Counted from the stretch's first letter, positions 1 through 8,807 are shown. The stretch is DNA of 64,000 nt from Malonomonas rubra DSM 5091 (GCF_900142125.1 NZ_FQZT01000002.1:1-64000), one strand, 5' to 3'. Notes: generated by a model not told the origin, from the letters alone. A program made the numbers and translations.

Positions 1-355
1 CCGGCATACTGGTTATCAAACAAGCCTGAAAGTGCGCAAGCGAGTCGAGGAGATCTTCGGCTGGATCAAGACGGCAGGCTTGCTCCGTAAAACCCGCCAC
101 CGGGGCCTTGATCGCGTTGAGTCTACCTTTACCCTGGCAGCGGCAGCCTACAATCTGGTCAGGATGCGCACCCTGATTTGGGGATTGTGACGAAAAGGGA
201 GTCGATCACGCCGATTGCATCGCGATAAATCGCGAAAACGGTTCCAATGGCGCTTGAAAATGGTCAGAACTAACGAAACATAGATTGTCAAAGAGCAAAA
301 AATTCTTCTCGGGAGGATAGAGGCCAACTCCCGGCTAGTTTTTCAACGGCCTGCA
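1..355 (+). mobile_element. Right end of an IS5-type insertion sequence inside pilQ (partial)
   Basis: The window opens inside an insertion sequence whose left part lies outside. It holds the transposase 3' end (2-190), about 150 noncoding bases, and an end around 343-355. There a pilQ reading frame on the other strand loses its family sequence and stops. The last ~30 bases read on the minus strand as GGCCGTTGAAAAACTAG, which looks like an IS terminus. The exact terminal repeat and target duplication cannot be fixed because the other end is not visible. Confidence 0.75.
2..190 (+). CDS. IS5-family-type DDE transposase, C-terminal fragment
   Basis: This is the last 62 codons of a transposase that begins before the window. 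The reading frame includes VEEIFGWIKTAGLLRKTRHR and then GLDRVESTFTLAAAAYNLVR. This is the conserved tail of IS5-type transposases, in which the E of the DDE triad lies in the V/I-E-E-x-F-G-W-x-K segment. The frame is open to the window edge and ends at TGA 188-190, so the visible part is intact. It is read opposite to the pil genes it abuts. Family assignment rests on motif memory and could shift to a neighbouring IS5 subgroup. Confidence 0.8.
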   Translation, partial: RHTGYQTSLKVRKRVEEIFGWIKTAGLLRKTRHRGLDRVESTFTLAAAAYNLVRMRTLIWGL

Positions 356-2139
356 AGAACAACTTCCTTATATTCAATGCTGACTTCTCCGTCTTCAACT
401 GTCTGGTACGGGAGTTCAGTACCCTGTTTGATTGTCGCTGACTGCCCATTAAGAGTAGTAACTCGCGGAGTAGATATAACTTTAAGCTTACTACCCGCCT
501 CAAGAGCAGAGATTCTCATATCGAGGATAGTGCTGTTCAATACACTATTACCGAACGTAATCCCTGCGCCAACACCACTGGTTCCCAACGAAGTTCCGAG
601 CAAAAAATCGCCACCAAGTCCGATGCCTCCAGCAACATTTTCAGAGGTTCCGCCAGGGTCATTATCATAGGAAACGCCCCAGTTAACACCTAAGTCATGG
701 GAATATTCAGTGCTAACCTCTACGATCCGTGCCTCAATCATGACTTGCCGCTCTGGCGTATCAAGGATTGCGATAAGTTCTTTAACTTTTTCGATCCGTG
801 AAGGAATATCATTAACAATCAGCAGTTTATTTCTATTATCAGGGGTAATGGTTCCCCTATCACTAAGGATTTTTTCCACAGGGGCCTGCACACTGGCAAG
901 GTCAGCATAACTGACGATAATAACTTCTGTTTCAAGAGGCTCAAGCTTCTCTTGAGATTTCAGAGAAGTAAGTTCTGCCTCCTTCATTCCACGAATTTTG
1001 TCTTTTGGCAAAACTCTGACAACATTTCCCTCCTGAAGCATCCCCAAATTAGTTATGTCAAGAACCAATTCAAGGGCTTGGTCCCAAGGGACATCAATCA
1101 AACGTAGAGTTACATTTCCCTTCACGTCATCAGAAGCAATGATGTTTAACTCACTGATCTCAGCAATCAAGCGAAGAATATCTTTGACATCTGCGTTATC
1201 GAAAACAAGAGACGTTTTAGCGCCTGTATACTGTTTACCAGACTCTGAAACCACATCTTCAAAAACAGGCACCGGCATTGCGTTTGCGGCAGAAGCGCTC
1301 ACTTCGCCAGTCATAGACGGCTGATATGTTGGTTGTGTGCCATCAACTGGAAGAGGCATGATACCTGTCACAATCGGATCAGCAGCAGCAAAACGACCAT
1401 CACTAACGATAAATTCATATCCTGAAACCGCTTTTTCAAGGCGATAAGGAACATCACCTTTTAAGAAAACAGAAAAACGGACCTCAGGTTTACCAGACAC
1501 ATTAACCAGATAGGGGGTTACAGAATTAATTGCACTTGGAAAAGCCAAGGTATCAAACACTCTACGAAGCGCCCGTGGTAACGTAGCGTTTTTCAATGAA
1601 AATGTAATCTTGTTATCTTCCCTAACAAGCTCACTAGCTGTTGACAAACCATCTAAGCTGATAAGAAATTTTGATTGACCAGAGTCGTTAGAAAAATCAA
1701 TTGCCGTAACCTTCGCACTTCCCATGGTAGCCGGCTCAGACTTTACCTGCTCTGCTACTTTTTGAGTTGGTTGCCAGGTGACCACAACCTGCTCATTTTC
1801 AGTGTTGACGTTAAATGTTGGAAAAACTCCTCCATCAACATCAAAAACAAAACGGGTCTTGTCCTCGTAAGGACCAACTCGAAGAGCCTTAAATCCCTCA
1901 CTCAGTGGATAGCGACGACTATGTTTCCCTGGCTGAACGCCATAGAGGTCAACAACCAAACGTTTAGGGGAATCAAGCGTAAAATAGCGAACTTTTTCAA
2001 CGCCTGCACTTGCCGTCAATTCGGCTCTCTGCCCATCTACTGAAACAGATGAAAGCGACTCTACGGCCCAACCTACTGACCCCAGCAAACCGACTATGGC
2101 CAGCACGACAACACTGAGGCGCAAAATGCTTCTTCTCAT
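343..2139 (-). pseudogene. pilQ: PilQ type IV pilus secretin, truncated by an IS
   Basis: PilQ forms the outer-membrane ring through which type IV pili pass. Visible in order are a signal peptide (residues 1-25), two AMIN-like peptidoglycan-binding regions (about 30-115 and 145-240), an STN/N0 domain (about 310-385, with KTSLVFDNADVKDILRLIAE), an N1 domain (about 400-480, with LLIVNDIPSRIEKVKELIAI) and the start of the secretin domain (ISTPRVTTLNGQSATI). After EYKEVVL the protein reads AGR and stops, because the sequence has become IS DNA. Full secretins continue for roughly 110-130 residues that contain the membrane-spanning signature. The gene is last in xre-pilMNOPQ. The remainder may lie beyond the IS, outside the window. 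A functional ring is unlikely from this product. Confidence 0.85.
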
Positions 2140-2187
2140 ATTTAATTCCCCTAATTGAAACGTGAAAAAGTCGACCCTTCAGTAGGC

Positions 2188-2709
2188 CTACATCTCGATA
2201 TAGCGTTCTTCCTTGATAAGTTTTCCAGTCAGACTATCAATCCCGGCTTCTTCTACGACAATTCTATCAGGAGCCTTTTCAATTCTTTGTCCGGTTATTT
2301 TATCGATCTCGATTTGTTTGGTTTCAATTTTTGTCACTACTCCACCGTGCGGCCCAACAAGGTCTCCTAATTTGACTGTATAACTTTTACCATCAGGGGC
2401 CTTTACCATAGCCCTCGGAGTCCCTTGAACTACCAACATCGCCATCATTCTCAACTGGCCTAATTCATATTTCCCCAAAGGACCCAAATTGACTTTTGGA
2501 GCCACGGCAGTTTTACTCATCTTTTGAATCAATGGCGCAAAAGGATCTCTTCTTCCAGCGGGACTATAGGTAAACTCCGGTTTTTTTTCAGGCGTAACAG
2601 ATGTAATAGCTTCATCCTTGGCAACGGCATTTCCACTCGTTAAAACAGGCATACCAAGAAAGACAGCCAAGCAAACGACTAGCGCCTTTTTCAGTCCTTT
2701 ATGTTTCAC
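2188..2709 (-). CDS. pilP: PilP type IV pilus assembly protein
   Basis: PilP is a periplasmic pilotin-like protein that links the inner-membrane PilNO complex to the secretin PilQ. The 173-residue product has an N-terminal hydrophobic segment (about 8-27) and the family motif YSPAGRRDPFAPL near residue 50. It ends in a beta-rich domain (LGKYELGQLRMMAML to the end). Most PilP proteins are lipoproteins, but no lipobox cysteine follows the hydrophobic segment here; the only Cys (VVCLAVF) lies inside it. The GTG start overlaps the pilO stop by 4 bases (GTGA), suggesting translational coupling. The gene sits between pilO and the broken pilQ. Confidence 0.92.
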   Translation of the reverse strand: MKHKGLKKALVVCLAVFLGMPVLTSGNAVAKDEAITSVTPEKKPEFTYSPAGRRDPFAPLIQKMSKTAVAPKVNLGPLGKYELGQLRMMAMLVVQGTPRAMVKAPDGKSYTVKLGDLVGPHGGVVTKIETKQIEIDKITGQRIEKAPDRIVVEEAGIDSLTGKLIKEERYIEM

Positions 2710-3317
2710 CGTCGCCCTCCTTTTTTAGCTTTTTTGGCTTGGGCAGTCCCTCCCTCAATAAAACGGAAGGTAATAGCACTACAATCGATAGCAAGGTTTG
2801 TTTTTCCGTCAACGTCCTTACCGCTACCCATTTTCAAACCTTGAATATTCACAATACGTTCCATTTTTCCTACAGCATCAAAAAACAACGCAGCCTGATG
2901 ATAAGATCCACTCAACTTAAGTGCCACAGGAACTTCAGCATAAAATCCTTTTACATTTTCACCCTTTGGCTGAAAGCGGATAATATCAAGTCCTTTTTCT
3001 TTGGCTAACGCACCAATATTTGTAAGCAGGCTGGGTATTTCCTTTTTCAATGGGAGCTCACCCAAGGCCAGCTTTAAGTCTTCCTGAAGTTTTGCGTATT
3101 CTTCTTTATAAACCTTCAACTTAGCTGCAATTCTTTGGTTTTTCTGAAGCTGTACCTGGGCAGCATCTCTACGTTCGACCAGCTTAGAATATTCATCCAC
3201 CTGCCCCTGATAAACCGTAAAGTAAAAACCGGCACCAATAGCAGTAACTATCACGAGCACAATCAAGGCCCTTTGATAGGTAGGCAGATTCAGTACTTTT
3301 TCTACTCTTGCATCCAT
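2706..3317 (-). CDS. pilO: PilO type IV pilus inner-membrane alignment protein
   Basis: PilO pairs with PilN in the inner-membrane alignment subcomplex. The 203-residue protein has a short cytoplasmic tail, one transmembrane helix (about 16-35), a periplasmic coiled coil (about 38-85, rich in K/E/Q) and a ferredoxin-like C-terminal domain with the family-typical stretch KGLDIIRFQPKGE. The tail is strongly basic (KKAKKGGRR). It is the third of the five pilMNOPQ genes, with 14 bases between it and pilN and a 4-base overlap with pilP. Sequence conservation in this family is low, so the call rests largely on architecture and gene order. Confidence 0.92.
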   Translation of the reverse strand: MDARVEKVLNLPTYQRALIVLVIVTAIGAGFYFTVYQGQVDEYSKLVERRDAAQVQLQKNQRIAAKLKVYKEEYAKLQEDLKLALGELPLKKEIPSLLTNIGALAKEKGLDIIRFQPKGENVKGFYAEVPVALKLSGSYHQAALFFDAVGKMERIVNIQGLKMGSGKDVDGKTNLAIDCSAITFRFIEGGTAQAKKAKKGGRR

Positions 3318-3331
3318 GAACTAGCCCCAAT

Positions 3332-3886
3332 CTATTTGTTTTGTGACGGCTTTTCTGACTTACAATTAAGAGAGAATTTCTGCATCTTCACATCCCCCAC
3401 TGCCGACTGTTCTGTAACCGACAGCTCAACATCTTTATAGTAGGGAGACTTTTCTAACTTTTGCATAAATAATGCAACAGTCTTCTCTGAATCACCAAAA
3501 CCCGACAGTTTGATATTGCCTTCACTTTCAGAGAACTGTGTTAACCAAACTTTTTCCGGCAAAGCAATGCTTAATTCGTCTAAAAGACGCACAGGCCCAG
3601 ACTTTGCTTCTTTCAACTCCCTTAATACCGACAACTTTTGCTCGATCTCTTTTTTCTTTTTTTCGAAATCAGCAACTTCGCCGAGTTTTTTACGCAATGC
3701 TTTGTTTTTAGCTTCTATACTCGCTATTTCATTGTTTATTTCGTCTATTGCCCAAGCCTGTTTGAAATACAAAGTCCCACAGATTGCGCCGGTGACAAGC
3801 AAGCTAAGTAGCAAAACAAATAATTGAAATTTCAGCTTTTCTTTTTTTTGCGCGGCCCTGACAGGAAGAAGATTTATATGAATCAT
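3332..3886 (-). CDS. pilN: PilN type IV pilus inner-membrane protein
   Basis: PilN is a bitopic protein. Its cytoplasmic N-terminus binds PilM and its periplasmic part pairs with PilO. The 184-residue sequence begins MIHINLLPVRAAQKKEK, containing the conserved INLLP motif that docks into PilM. It continues with a transmembrane helix (about 22-42), a coiled coil (about 48-85) and a small alpha/beta domain. The ATG overlaps the pilM stop as ATGA, so the two proteins are probably translationally coupled. Length and motif match the family. Confidence 0.94.
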   Translation of the reverse strand: MIHINLLPVRAAQKKEKLKFQLFVLLLSLLVTGAICGTLYFKQAWAIDEINNEIASIEAKNKALRKKLGEVADFEKKKKEIEQKLSVLRELKEAKSGPVRLLDELSIALPEKVWLTQFSESEGNIKLSGFGDSEKTVALFMQKLEKSPYYKDVELSVTEQSAVGDVKMQKFSLNCKSEKPSQNK

Positions 3887-4941
3887 TTGTCACCAACCTT
3901 CCTCATTGCCAAACCGGTAGCCACTGAAAACATCGGTCCGATTGCATCAAGATATTCCTTATCGAATTCTTTATCATTTACAGTCAGATTTCGAAACGGA
4001 TCGGCACGCTCTACCGTTATAGCTAAACGCTCTTCCAACGTTTTACGAATTTGTTCGGAGCTTGACGCTCCGCCAGTCAAATACACCTTTGAAACCCTGT
4101 CTTCACTTGACGTCGCCGTGAAGAAATCGAGTGATCGTTGAACCTCTTGAACCAAGTTCTCGACGGCATCTGCCAGCACTTCTTCGACGGAATCAGCATC
4201 AACATCTGCTACTTCACTAGTCCCTAGTTTCGCCTGCTCCGCTTCTTCACTGCTCAGGCCTAGGCGTTTCTGCAATTCCTCGCTCAAAAGGTTACCACCT
4301 GCCTGGATATCCCTGGTGAAGACCGAAACATCACCTTTTAGCACGTTGACACTTGTTGCACTGGCACCAAGATCGATCAGCGCTACAACCTCGTCTTCGA
4401 CGAAGCCATAGTTGTAATCAAACATGTTCTCTACAGCAAAACAGTCTATGTCCATAACCACAGGCTCAAGTCCTGCTTCTGAAAAGACAGAGACAAAGTC
4501 ATCAACAAAATCTTTTTTCGCTGCAACGAGCATAACATTCATCTGCGAAGGGTCTTTAGAGTCAGGGCCAAGAATCTGGAAATCGATATTGACTTCAGAA
4601 ATGTCAAAGGGAATATACTGTTCCGCCTCCCACTGAATGGAAGCCTCCAATTCTTCCTCTGTCATAATTGGAAGCATTATTTTCCTAATGATAACTGAAT
4701 GACCAGAAACCGAAGTTGCTACCCTCTTGGCCTTCACCTTCATGCCGACCATCAAATTTTGGATTGCTTCCACAATTGAAGTAGAATCCATAATGGTGTT
4801 ATCGACAATCGTTTCAGGGGCGAGCGGCATAACCCCAATATTTACAAGATGAAAATTCCCACGCGACTCACGCAAGCGCACAAGCTTCACCGAACTTGAG
4901 CCGACATCGATACCGACAATATCTTTTTTCGAGGCGAACAT
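3883..4941 (-). CDS. pilM: PilM actin-like type IV pilus ATPase-fold protein
   Basis: PilM is a cytoplasmic actin-like (FtsA fold) protein that binds the PilN N-terminus and couples the motor ATPases to the envelope complex. Diagnostic are the phosphate-1 loop KKDIVGIDVGSSSVKLVRL near the N-terminus, the second phosphate loop VVALIDLGASATSVNVL and the adenosine motif KVYLTGGASSS. The ATG at 4941 (MFASKKDIVG) is preferred because it follows GGATTAGGA and matches family N-termini. The frame is open further up to a GTG at 4980. It follows a small XRE regulator by about 55 bases and overlaps pilN by 4. Confidence 0.94.
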   Translation of the reverse strand: MFASKKDIVGIDVGSSSVKLVRLRESRGNFHLVNIGVMPLAPETIVDNTIMDSTSIVEAIQNLMVGMKVKAKRVATSVSGHSVIIRKIMLPIMTEEELEASIQWEAEQYIPFDISEVNIDFQILGPDSKDPSQMNVMLVAAKKDFVDDFVSVFSEAGLEPVVMDIDCFAVENMFDYNYGFVEDEVVALIDLGASATSVNVLKGDVSVFTRDIQAGGNLLSEELQKRLGLSSEEAEQAKLGTSEVADVDADSVEEVLADAVENLVQEVQRSLDFFTATSSEDRVSKVYLTGGASSSEQIRKTLEERLAITVERADPFRNLTVNDKEFDKEYLDAIGPMFSVATGLAMRKVGDK

Positions 4942-4996
4942 TCCTAATCCAGTCAGAAAAGAGTTACCTTTTAAAAACACAGAACCATTATACCGC

Positions 4997-5197
4997 TTAT
5001 TTGCCTGGAAAGACCTTTTCCTTATCAGTCAAATTATATCCGAGAGCCAGAATAATCTTTCTCATAGTTTCCATTCGACATGGGTATCCACGCTCAATAC
5101 GGGTGATCGTCAAAGGCGAGACATCAGCTTTGCGAGCAAGTTCTGCTTTGCTCATCAACAAAGACTCTCGGATTTCTTTTACACTGTTATGAAGCAT
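4997..5197 (-). CDS. Small XRE-family HTH regulator leading the pilMNOPQ operon
   Basis: This 66-residue protein is little more than a Cro/C1-type helix-turn-helix. Helices two and three read SKAELARKADVSPLTITRIE, followed by a dimerisation-like helix (RKIILALGYN). The ATG at 5197 is chosen because AGGGG lies 8 bases upstream. An upstream in-frame start at 5251 would lie on top of the -10 box of the promoter at 5240-5267. Being first in the operon and next to its own promoter suggests autoregulation and control of pilMNOPQ. The DNA target is unknown. Confidence 0.85.
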   Translation of the reverse strand: MLHNSVKEIRESLLMSKAELARKADVSPLTITRIERGYPCRMETMRKIILALGYNLTDKEKVFPGK

Positions 5198-5239
5198 GCA
5201 CTCAGCCCCTAGATAGCAATAATATTCAAATTGTGCATA

Positions 5240-5267
5240 ATTATAGGTCAATGAAGTCTATTGTCAA
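5240..5267 (-). promoter_or_regulatory. Sigma-70-type promoter for xre-pilMNOPQ
   Basis: On the minus strand, TTGACA (5267-5262), a 16-base spacer and TATAAT (5245-5240) match both consensus boxes perfectly. The predicted transcript starts about 35 bases ahead of the xre ATG at 5197. The flanking 150 bases up to pilD are AT-rich and hold no other gene. No clear terminator follows pilD, so read-through from the upstream operon is also possible. Confidence 0.8.
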
Positions 5268-5420
5268 GAAATTTTAAATTAATCCAATAATCAAAAAATT
5301 ATCGTAAACATTTGAAATGAAGAAGATAAACGCAAAAACACAACCTATAGTAAGAGGTCTCAGCAATTAGCAATATATATAGTGGCCACAAAAAAGGAGG
5401 GGTAGCTAATTAAATACAAA

Positions 5421-6197
5421 CTACCTGTAAAATGACAGATACCAATTGATAATTTGCTCTCCCCAGAACAAATATATAATTGATGCGCTCGCCAGAAAGG
5501 GTCCAAAAGGCAAAGCAAAACGGGAGTCTTTCCCCTTGATCAACATCAGAGGAACACCGATCAAAGTTCCTCCAAGTGAGGCAAAAAATATTATCGGAAA
5601 AATGGCTTTCCAACCGAGAAATGCTCCGATCATTGCAAGGAGTTTGATGTCGCCACCACCCATCCCCTCCCTTTTCAACAGGATTTCATATAACCAGGCG
5701 ATTACTAACAACAAGCCACCACCCAGCAAGATCCCCAATAAGGAATCGAGCCATGAAAGCCAAGGGATAGCAAACGAACAGGTGAAACCGATCGGGATGC
5801 TCGGCAAACTGATAATATCGGGGATGATTTGATGATCCAGGTCAATAAATGTAATAACGACAAGTAGTGAAACGAACAAAGCATAAATCAGCGCCGTCCA
5901 ACTGAAACCGAAAAACCACAGCACCAGAACAAACAACAAACCATTCAGCGCTTCCACTAATGCATAGCGAGGCGAAATATTGACGCCACAGGATGCGCAT
6001 CTCCCCTTAAGCAGAAACCAACTTAATATTGGTATGTTTTGATACCAGCGAATTTTGGTTTCACACTTTGGACAACGAGAAGCGGGGGAGACTACCGACA
6101 TGCCCCCAGGAATGCGGTAAATGCAGACATTAAGAAAGGATCCGAAAATTGCTCCTAAAACAAAAATACAAGTCAATACAATTTCTAATGCTGGCAT
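5421..6197 (-). CDS. pilD: PilD type IV prepilin peptidase / N-methyltransferase
   Basis: PilD cleaves the leader of PilA-type prepilins at the inner membrane and methylates the new N-terminus. It has the N-terminal domain with two CxxC pairs (CPKC at 42-45 and CASC at 67-70) that bind zinc. Eight or so membrane helices follow, with both catalytic aspartates visible: the D of FIDLDHQIIPD (about 119) and the D of GMGGGDIK (183). The ATG at 6197 is chosen because GGGAGGG precedes it; a TTG at 6218 is an alternative. It ends the operon that starts with the ligase-like gene at about 10.6 kb and would process PilA encoded 5 kb upstream. Confidence 0.95.
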   Translation of the reverse strand: MPALEIVLTCIFVLGAIFGSFLNVCIYRIPGGMSVVSPASRCPKCETKIRWYQNIPILSWFLLKGRCASCGVNISPRYALVEALNGLLFVLVLWFFGFSWTALIYALFVSLLVVITFIDLDHQIIPDIISLPSIPIGFTCSFAIPWLSWLDSLLGILLGGGLLLVIAWLYEILLKREGMGGGDIKLLAMIGAFLGWKAIFPIIFFASLGGTLIGVPLMLIKGKDSRFALPFGPFLASASIIYLFWGEQIINWYLSFYR

Positions 6198-6214
6198 CTG
6201 CCCTCCCAAACCAA

Positions 6215-7069
6215 TCAATGGCCAGACTCACTTTCAGCAAACTTACTAGTACTAAAAACACGGCCGGACTTCATAAGAACCCATTCCCCACCATAAGGAT
6301 CTTTTGGCATCACCAACAGGTAACCAGCGGCAACAAGATCACCTAACCGTTCAGGCATCTGTCCACGTTTTTCATGATACCTATCGAGTGCTTCTTCTAT
6401 CTGAACCGCCCCCTCCAACGCCTCCAAACGCATTGCCAAACGTCGCCTCAATAAAGGCTCATCCGTCTCAGCCAACATTTGTTTCAGGAACAGCAAAGCA
6501 GTTTTCGATTTTCCGCCATAATAAGCTAATCGAGCACCAAGCGTTTTTAAATATTCAGGGCTCCCGGGTAGTTTAGAAGCTTGCATAATATACGTTGCTG
6601 CAGTTTCATAGTCCTGTAAGAAATAATAACTATTAAAACCTATAAAAAAAGGAAATCGCCAATCCCAATCCCGATACTTAACGCCTTTCCTTAATATCTC
6701 ATTCGCTTCTTCAGGCCTACGTGCATCCCAAGCAAGCAGCCCCTCAGCCAACATATACGGGTCCACAAAATACGGATCAAGATCCGTAATCACACCAAGA
6801 CTTTTATGAACAAACAGCCAGTCATCCTCAGCCATAGCTTCATCTGACTGACTGCGCCCACCAACAAACGTCAAGGTTTTCAAAAACAGAAAGTCAGAAA
6901 GAAGTCCGTGCTGCCCAAAAGCCAGGACACGAGTAAATTCAGATGGAAGAATATACGCCGCTGGCGCATTTTTTCGAACAGTCCCCCTGTCCTCCCAGAC
7001 AACTCCAAATAAATTATAATAAATCAACAGCGCAAGACTCAAACATAACGCTCGAACCCAATAACGCAT
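6215..7069 (-). CDS. PilG-like TPR-containing protein of the pilus locus
   Basis: The 284-residue protein has one N-terminal membrane helix (about 5-24) followed by an alpha-helical region that resembles tetratricopeptide repeats (about 75-215: YFVDPYMLAEGLLAWDARRP, then YETAATYIMQASKL). It has no catalytic motif. The ATG overlaps the stop of the permease gene as TGATG, so it is coupled to the ABC transporter. Myxococcus xanthus has a comparable trio, pilG-pilH-pilI, beside pilA and pilD that is needed for pilus export. By position and architecture this would be the PilG counterpart, but sequence identity was not checked, so no gene symbol is given. Confidence 0.7.
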   Translation of the reverse strand: MRYWVRALCLSLALLIYYNLFGVVWEDRGTVRKNAPAAYILPSEFTRVLAFGQHGLLSDFLFLKTLTFVGGRSQSDEAMAEDDWLFVHKSLGVITDLDPYFVDPYMLAEGLLAWDARRPEEANEILRKGVKYRDWDWRFPFFIGFNSYYFLQDYETAATYIMQASKLPGSPEYLKTLGARLAYYGGKSKTALLFLKQMLAETDEPLLRRRLAMRLEALEGAVQIEEALDRYHEKRGQMPERLGDLVAAGYLLVMPKDPYGGEWVLMKSGRVFSTSKFAESESGH

Positions 7070-7884
7070 CAATTGAATTCCCGCCTAGTGAACACGAAAG
7101 ATGCCAACAATAACAAAATGACCGCGTAGACCACGCCATAACCAAAAGAAAGGATTAACCGTTCCAGAGACAGAGGTAAGCCGTGAGCCGCCTCAACAGT
7201 GAAATCGAAAACAGCTAAATTAGGTAAAAAATAAGAAACAACATGGACAAAAGAGACAAGTGAATCTGATATCATACGTTCTTGACCAGCAAGTTCTGTC
7301 TGAAGGTAATAAACAACCTCTTCAATGCTCACCCCCACCACATAACTACTCAATGTGAAAATAAGAGCGAGCAGCGAGTTGCTGGTAAGCGAACTAAAAA
7401 AAATCATAATAGCTGACAACACCCACAGCTTAAGAAGAACAAAAAAGCCGGCAACCCAAAATAACCAAAAAGAGAATCCAATAAAATAATTCGCATAAAG
7501 AAGTTTCACAAGAAGAACAGTAGATGTCGAAAAGGCCAAAAGCAGCAAAAGCGAGACACTTACAAAAAAAAGAATGCCCAAGTACTTCCCCCAGACATAC
7601 TGTCCACGCGAAAGGGGCTTCGACAAGACCAGTTGAATAGTTTTACGATCAATATCCTTGCCCATTAAATTGACACCAACAAAAAAAACCAGCAGTAGCC
7701 CGGCAAAAGAAATAGCCGACAAATTCATGTCGACTGTCACTTTACCGATATCACGCATAAAGAAACCCGCAACAGTTATATTAAGACCAAAAAGAAATAG
7801 GGCTAGAAAAGCAACTCCAAACAGAGCACGATTTCGGATACCTTCCTTAAAAGTAATCACTGCAAGAGCATAGATCGTCTTCAT
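7069..7884 (-). CDS. pilI: ABC-2-type transporter permease (PilI-like)
   Basis: A 271-residue membrane protein with about six hydrophobic helices and the ABC-2 permease layout: an amphipathic N-terminus (ALAVITFKEGIRNRALFG), a first long helix, then the characteristic cytoplasmic DRKTIQLVLSKPLSRGQY segment that contacts the ATPase. It overlaps the ATPase gene by 4 bases (ATGA) and the TPR gene by 1, so the three products are probably made together as one transporter. The place in a pil cluster matches PilI of Myxococcus. The transported substrate is unknown; pilus assembly or a surface glycan are both possible. Confidence 0.8.
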   Translation of the reverse strand: MKTIYALAVITFKEGIRNRALFGVAFLALFLFGLNITVAGFFMRDIGKVTVDMNLSAISFAGLLLVFFVGVNLMGKDIDRKTIQLVLSKPLSRGQYVWGKYLGILFFVSVSLLLLLAFSTSTVLLVKLLYANYFIGFSFWLFWVAGFFVLLKLWVLSAIMIFFSSLTSNSLLALIFTLSSYVVGVSIEEVVYYLQTELAGQERMISDSLVSFVHVVSYFLPNLAVFDFTVEAAHGLPLSLERLILSFGYGVVYAVILLLLASFVFTRREFN

Positions 7885-8807
7885 CTGGCTTGCTCCTGGA
7901 CTATCTCAACAAACAGATCCTCTAGAGATAACCATTCTGAGCGCCCCCCCTTGACAGGAATCCCCGACTGCTCAAAATAACGATTCAAAGAGAAATATTC
8001 TTCTGTAGGGATTGCCACCAAATGGCCTCCTTCAAACTCACGAACCCGCCCACCTAGTTGCTCTATCTGTTCAATTTCTACCAATTCCAATATCCGCGTC
8101 TCCAAAAACAAAAGCCCATCGTTAATCTGCAACAACTCATTGCGAGAAAACTCTCTGACAAGACAGCCCTTATTCAAAAGACCAATACGGTCACATAATC
8201 GTTCCACATCATTAAGTATATGTGAGCAAAAAAATATTGTCTTGCCTTGTCGCTTTAACTCCATTACTAGATCAAAAACCATCTTCCGACCAACTGGATC
8301 AAGACCAGACATAGGCTCATCGAGAATCAGAGTCGAAGGGTCATGAAGCAAAGCAAAACATATTCCTGCGCGCTGTAGCATTCCCTTAGAAAAAGTTCTT
8401 AACGGCCTCGCGTGAACATCAGTTAAACATAAACGTTCCACCAATTCTTCAGCACGCAATCTTATTTCTTTTTTTTCCATACCCGATGTTCGGCCAGCAA
8501 AAAACAACAATTCTTCCAATGTTAAGTGATCATAAAGATATGGATTCTCAGGAAGATAACCAATTTCACGTCGAAAACTGGTTCCAGAAAGCTCCTTCCC
8601 CCTAAACAAAATCCTGCCGACATCTGGACGGACCAATCCCATAACCATCCTAATCGTCGTACTCTTCCCTGCCCCATTAGGTCCAATCAACCCAAAAACT
8701 TCTCCTCCATTAACCTTAAAACTTAAACCATTGACAGCGCGGACATTTTTCTTGAAGAGTCCAGGGTTATAAGTTTTTGCCACATCTCGAACTTCAACCT
8801 CAATCAT
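7881..8807 (-). CDS. pilH: ABC transporter ATP-binding protein (PilH-like)
   Basis: A 308-residue ABC ATPase of the ABC-2 export class. Seen are Walker A GLIGPNGAGKSTT (about 39-51), the Q-loop region GYLPENPYLYDHLT, a signature motif in the variant form TFSKGMLQRAGI, Walker B TLILDEPMSGLDP and the switch histidine in FFCSHILNDVE. A family-typical C-terminal extension of about 90 residues follows. The ATG lies inside the last codons of the ligase-like gene (8-base overlap) and the stop overlaps the permease start. In Myxococcus, PilH is the ATPase partner of PilI and is needed for piliation; the same role is inferred here. Confidence 0.85.
   Translation of the reverse strand: MIEVEVRDVAKTYNPGLFKKNVRAVNGLSFKVNGGEVFGLIGPNGAGKSTTIRMVMGLVRPDVGRILFRGKELSGTSFRREIGYLPENPYLYDHLTLEELLFFAGRTSGMEKKEIRLRAEELVERLCLTDVHARPLRTFSKGMLQRAGICFALLHDPSTLILDEPMSGLDPVGRKMVFDLVMELKRQGKTIFFCSHILNDVERLCDRIGLLNKGCLVREFSRNELLQINDGLLFLETRILELVEIEQIEQLGGRVREFEGGHLVAIPTEEYFSLNRYFEQSGIPVKGGRSEWLSLEDLFVEIVQEQAR

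Noticed and set aside
305-345. Terminator hairpin (CGGGAG/CTCCCG) at the IS end
   Set aside because: The 6-bp stem has a long loop and lies within the likely IS terminus; it cannot be separated from terminal-repeat structure.
4982-4995. Second TATAAT between the XRE gene and pilM as an internal promoter
   Set aside because: No -35-like sequence lies 16-18 bases upstream; position inside an operon gap makes chance occurrence likely in AT-rich DNA.
5198-5251. Longer XRE regulator starting at 5251
   Set aside because: It would overlap the -10 box of a near-perfect promoter and the added residues (YNYAQFEYYCYLG) do not look like a HTH N-terminus.
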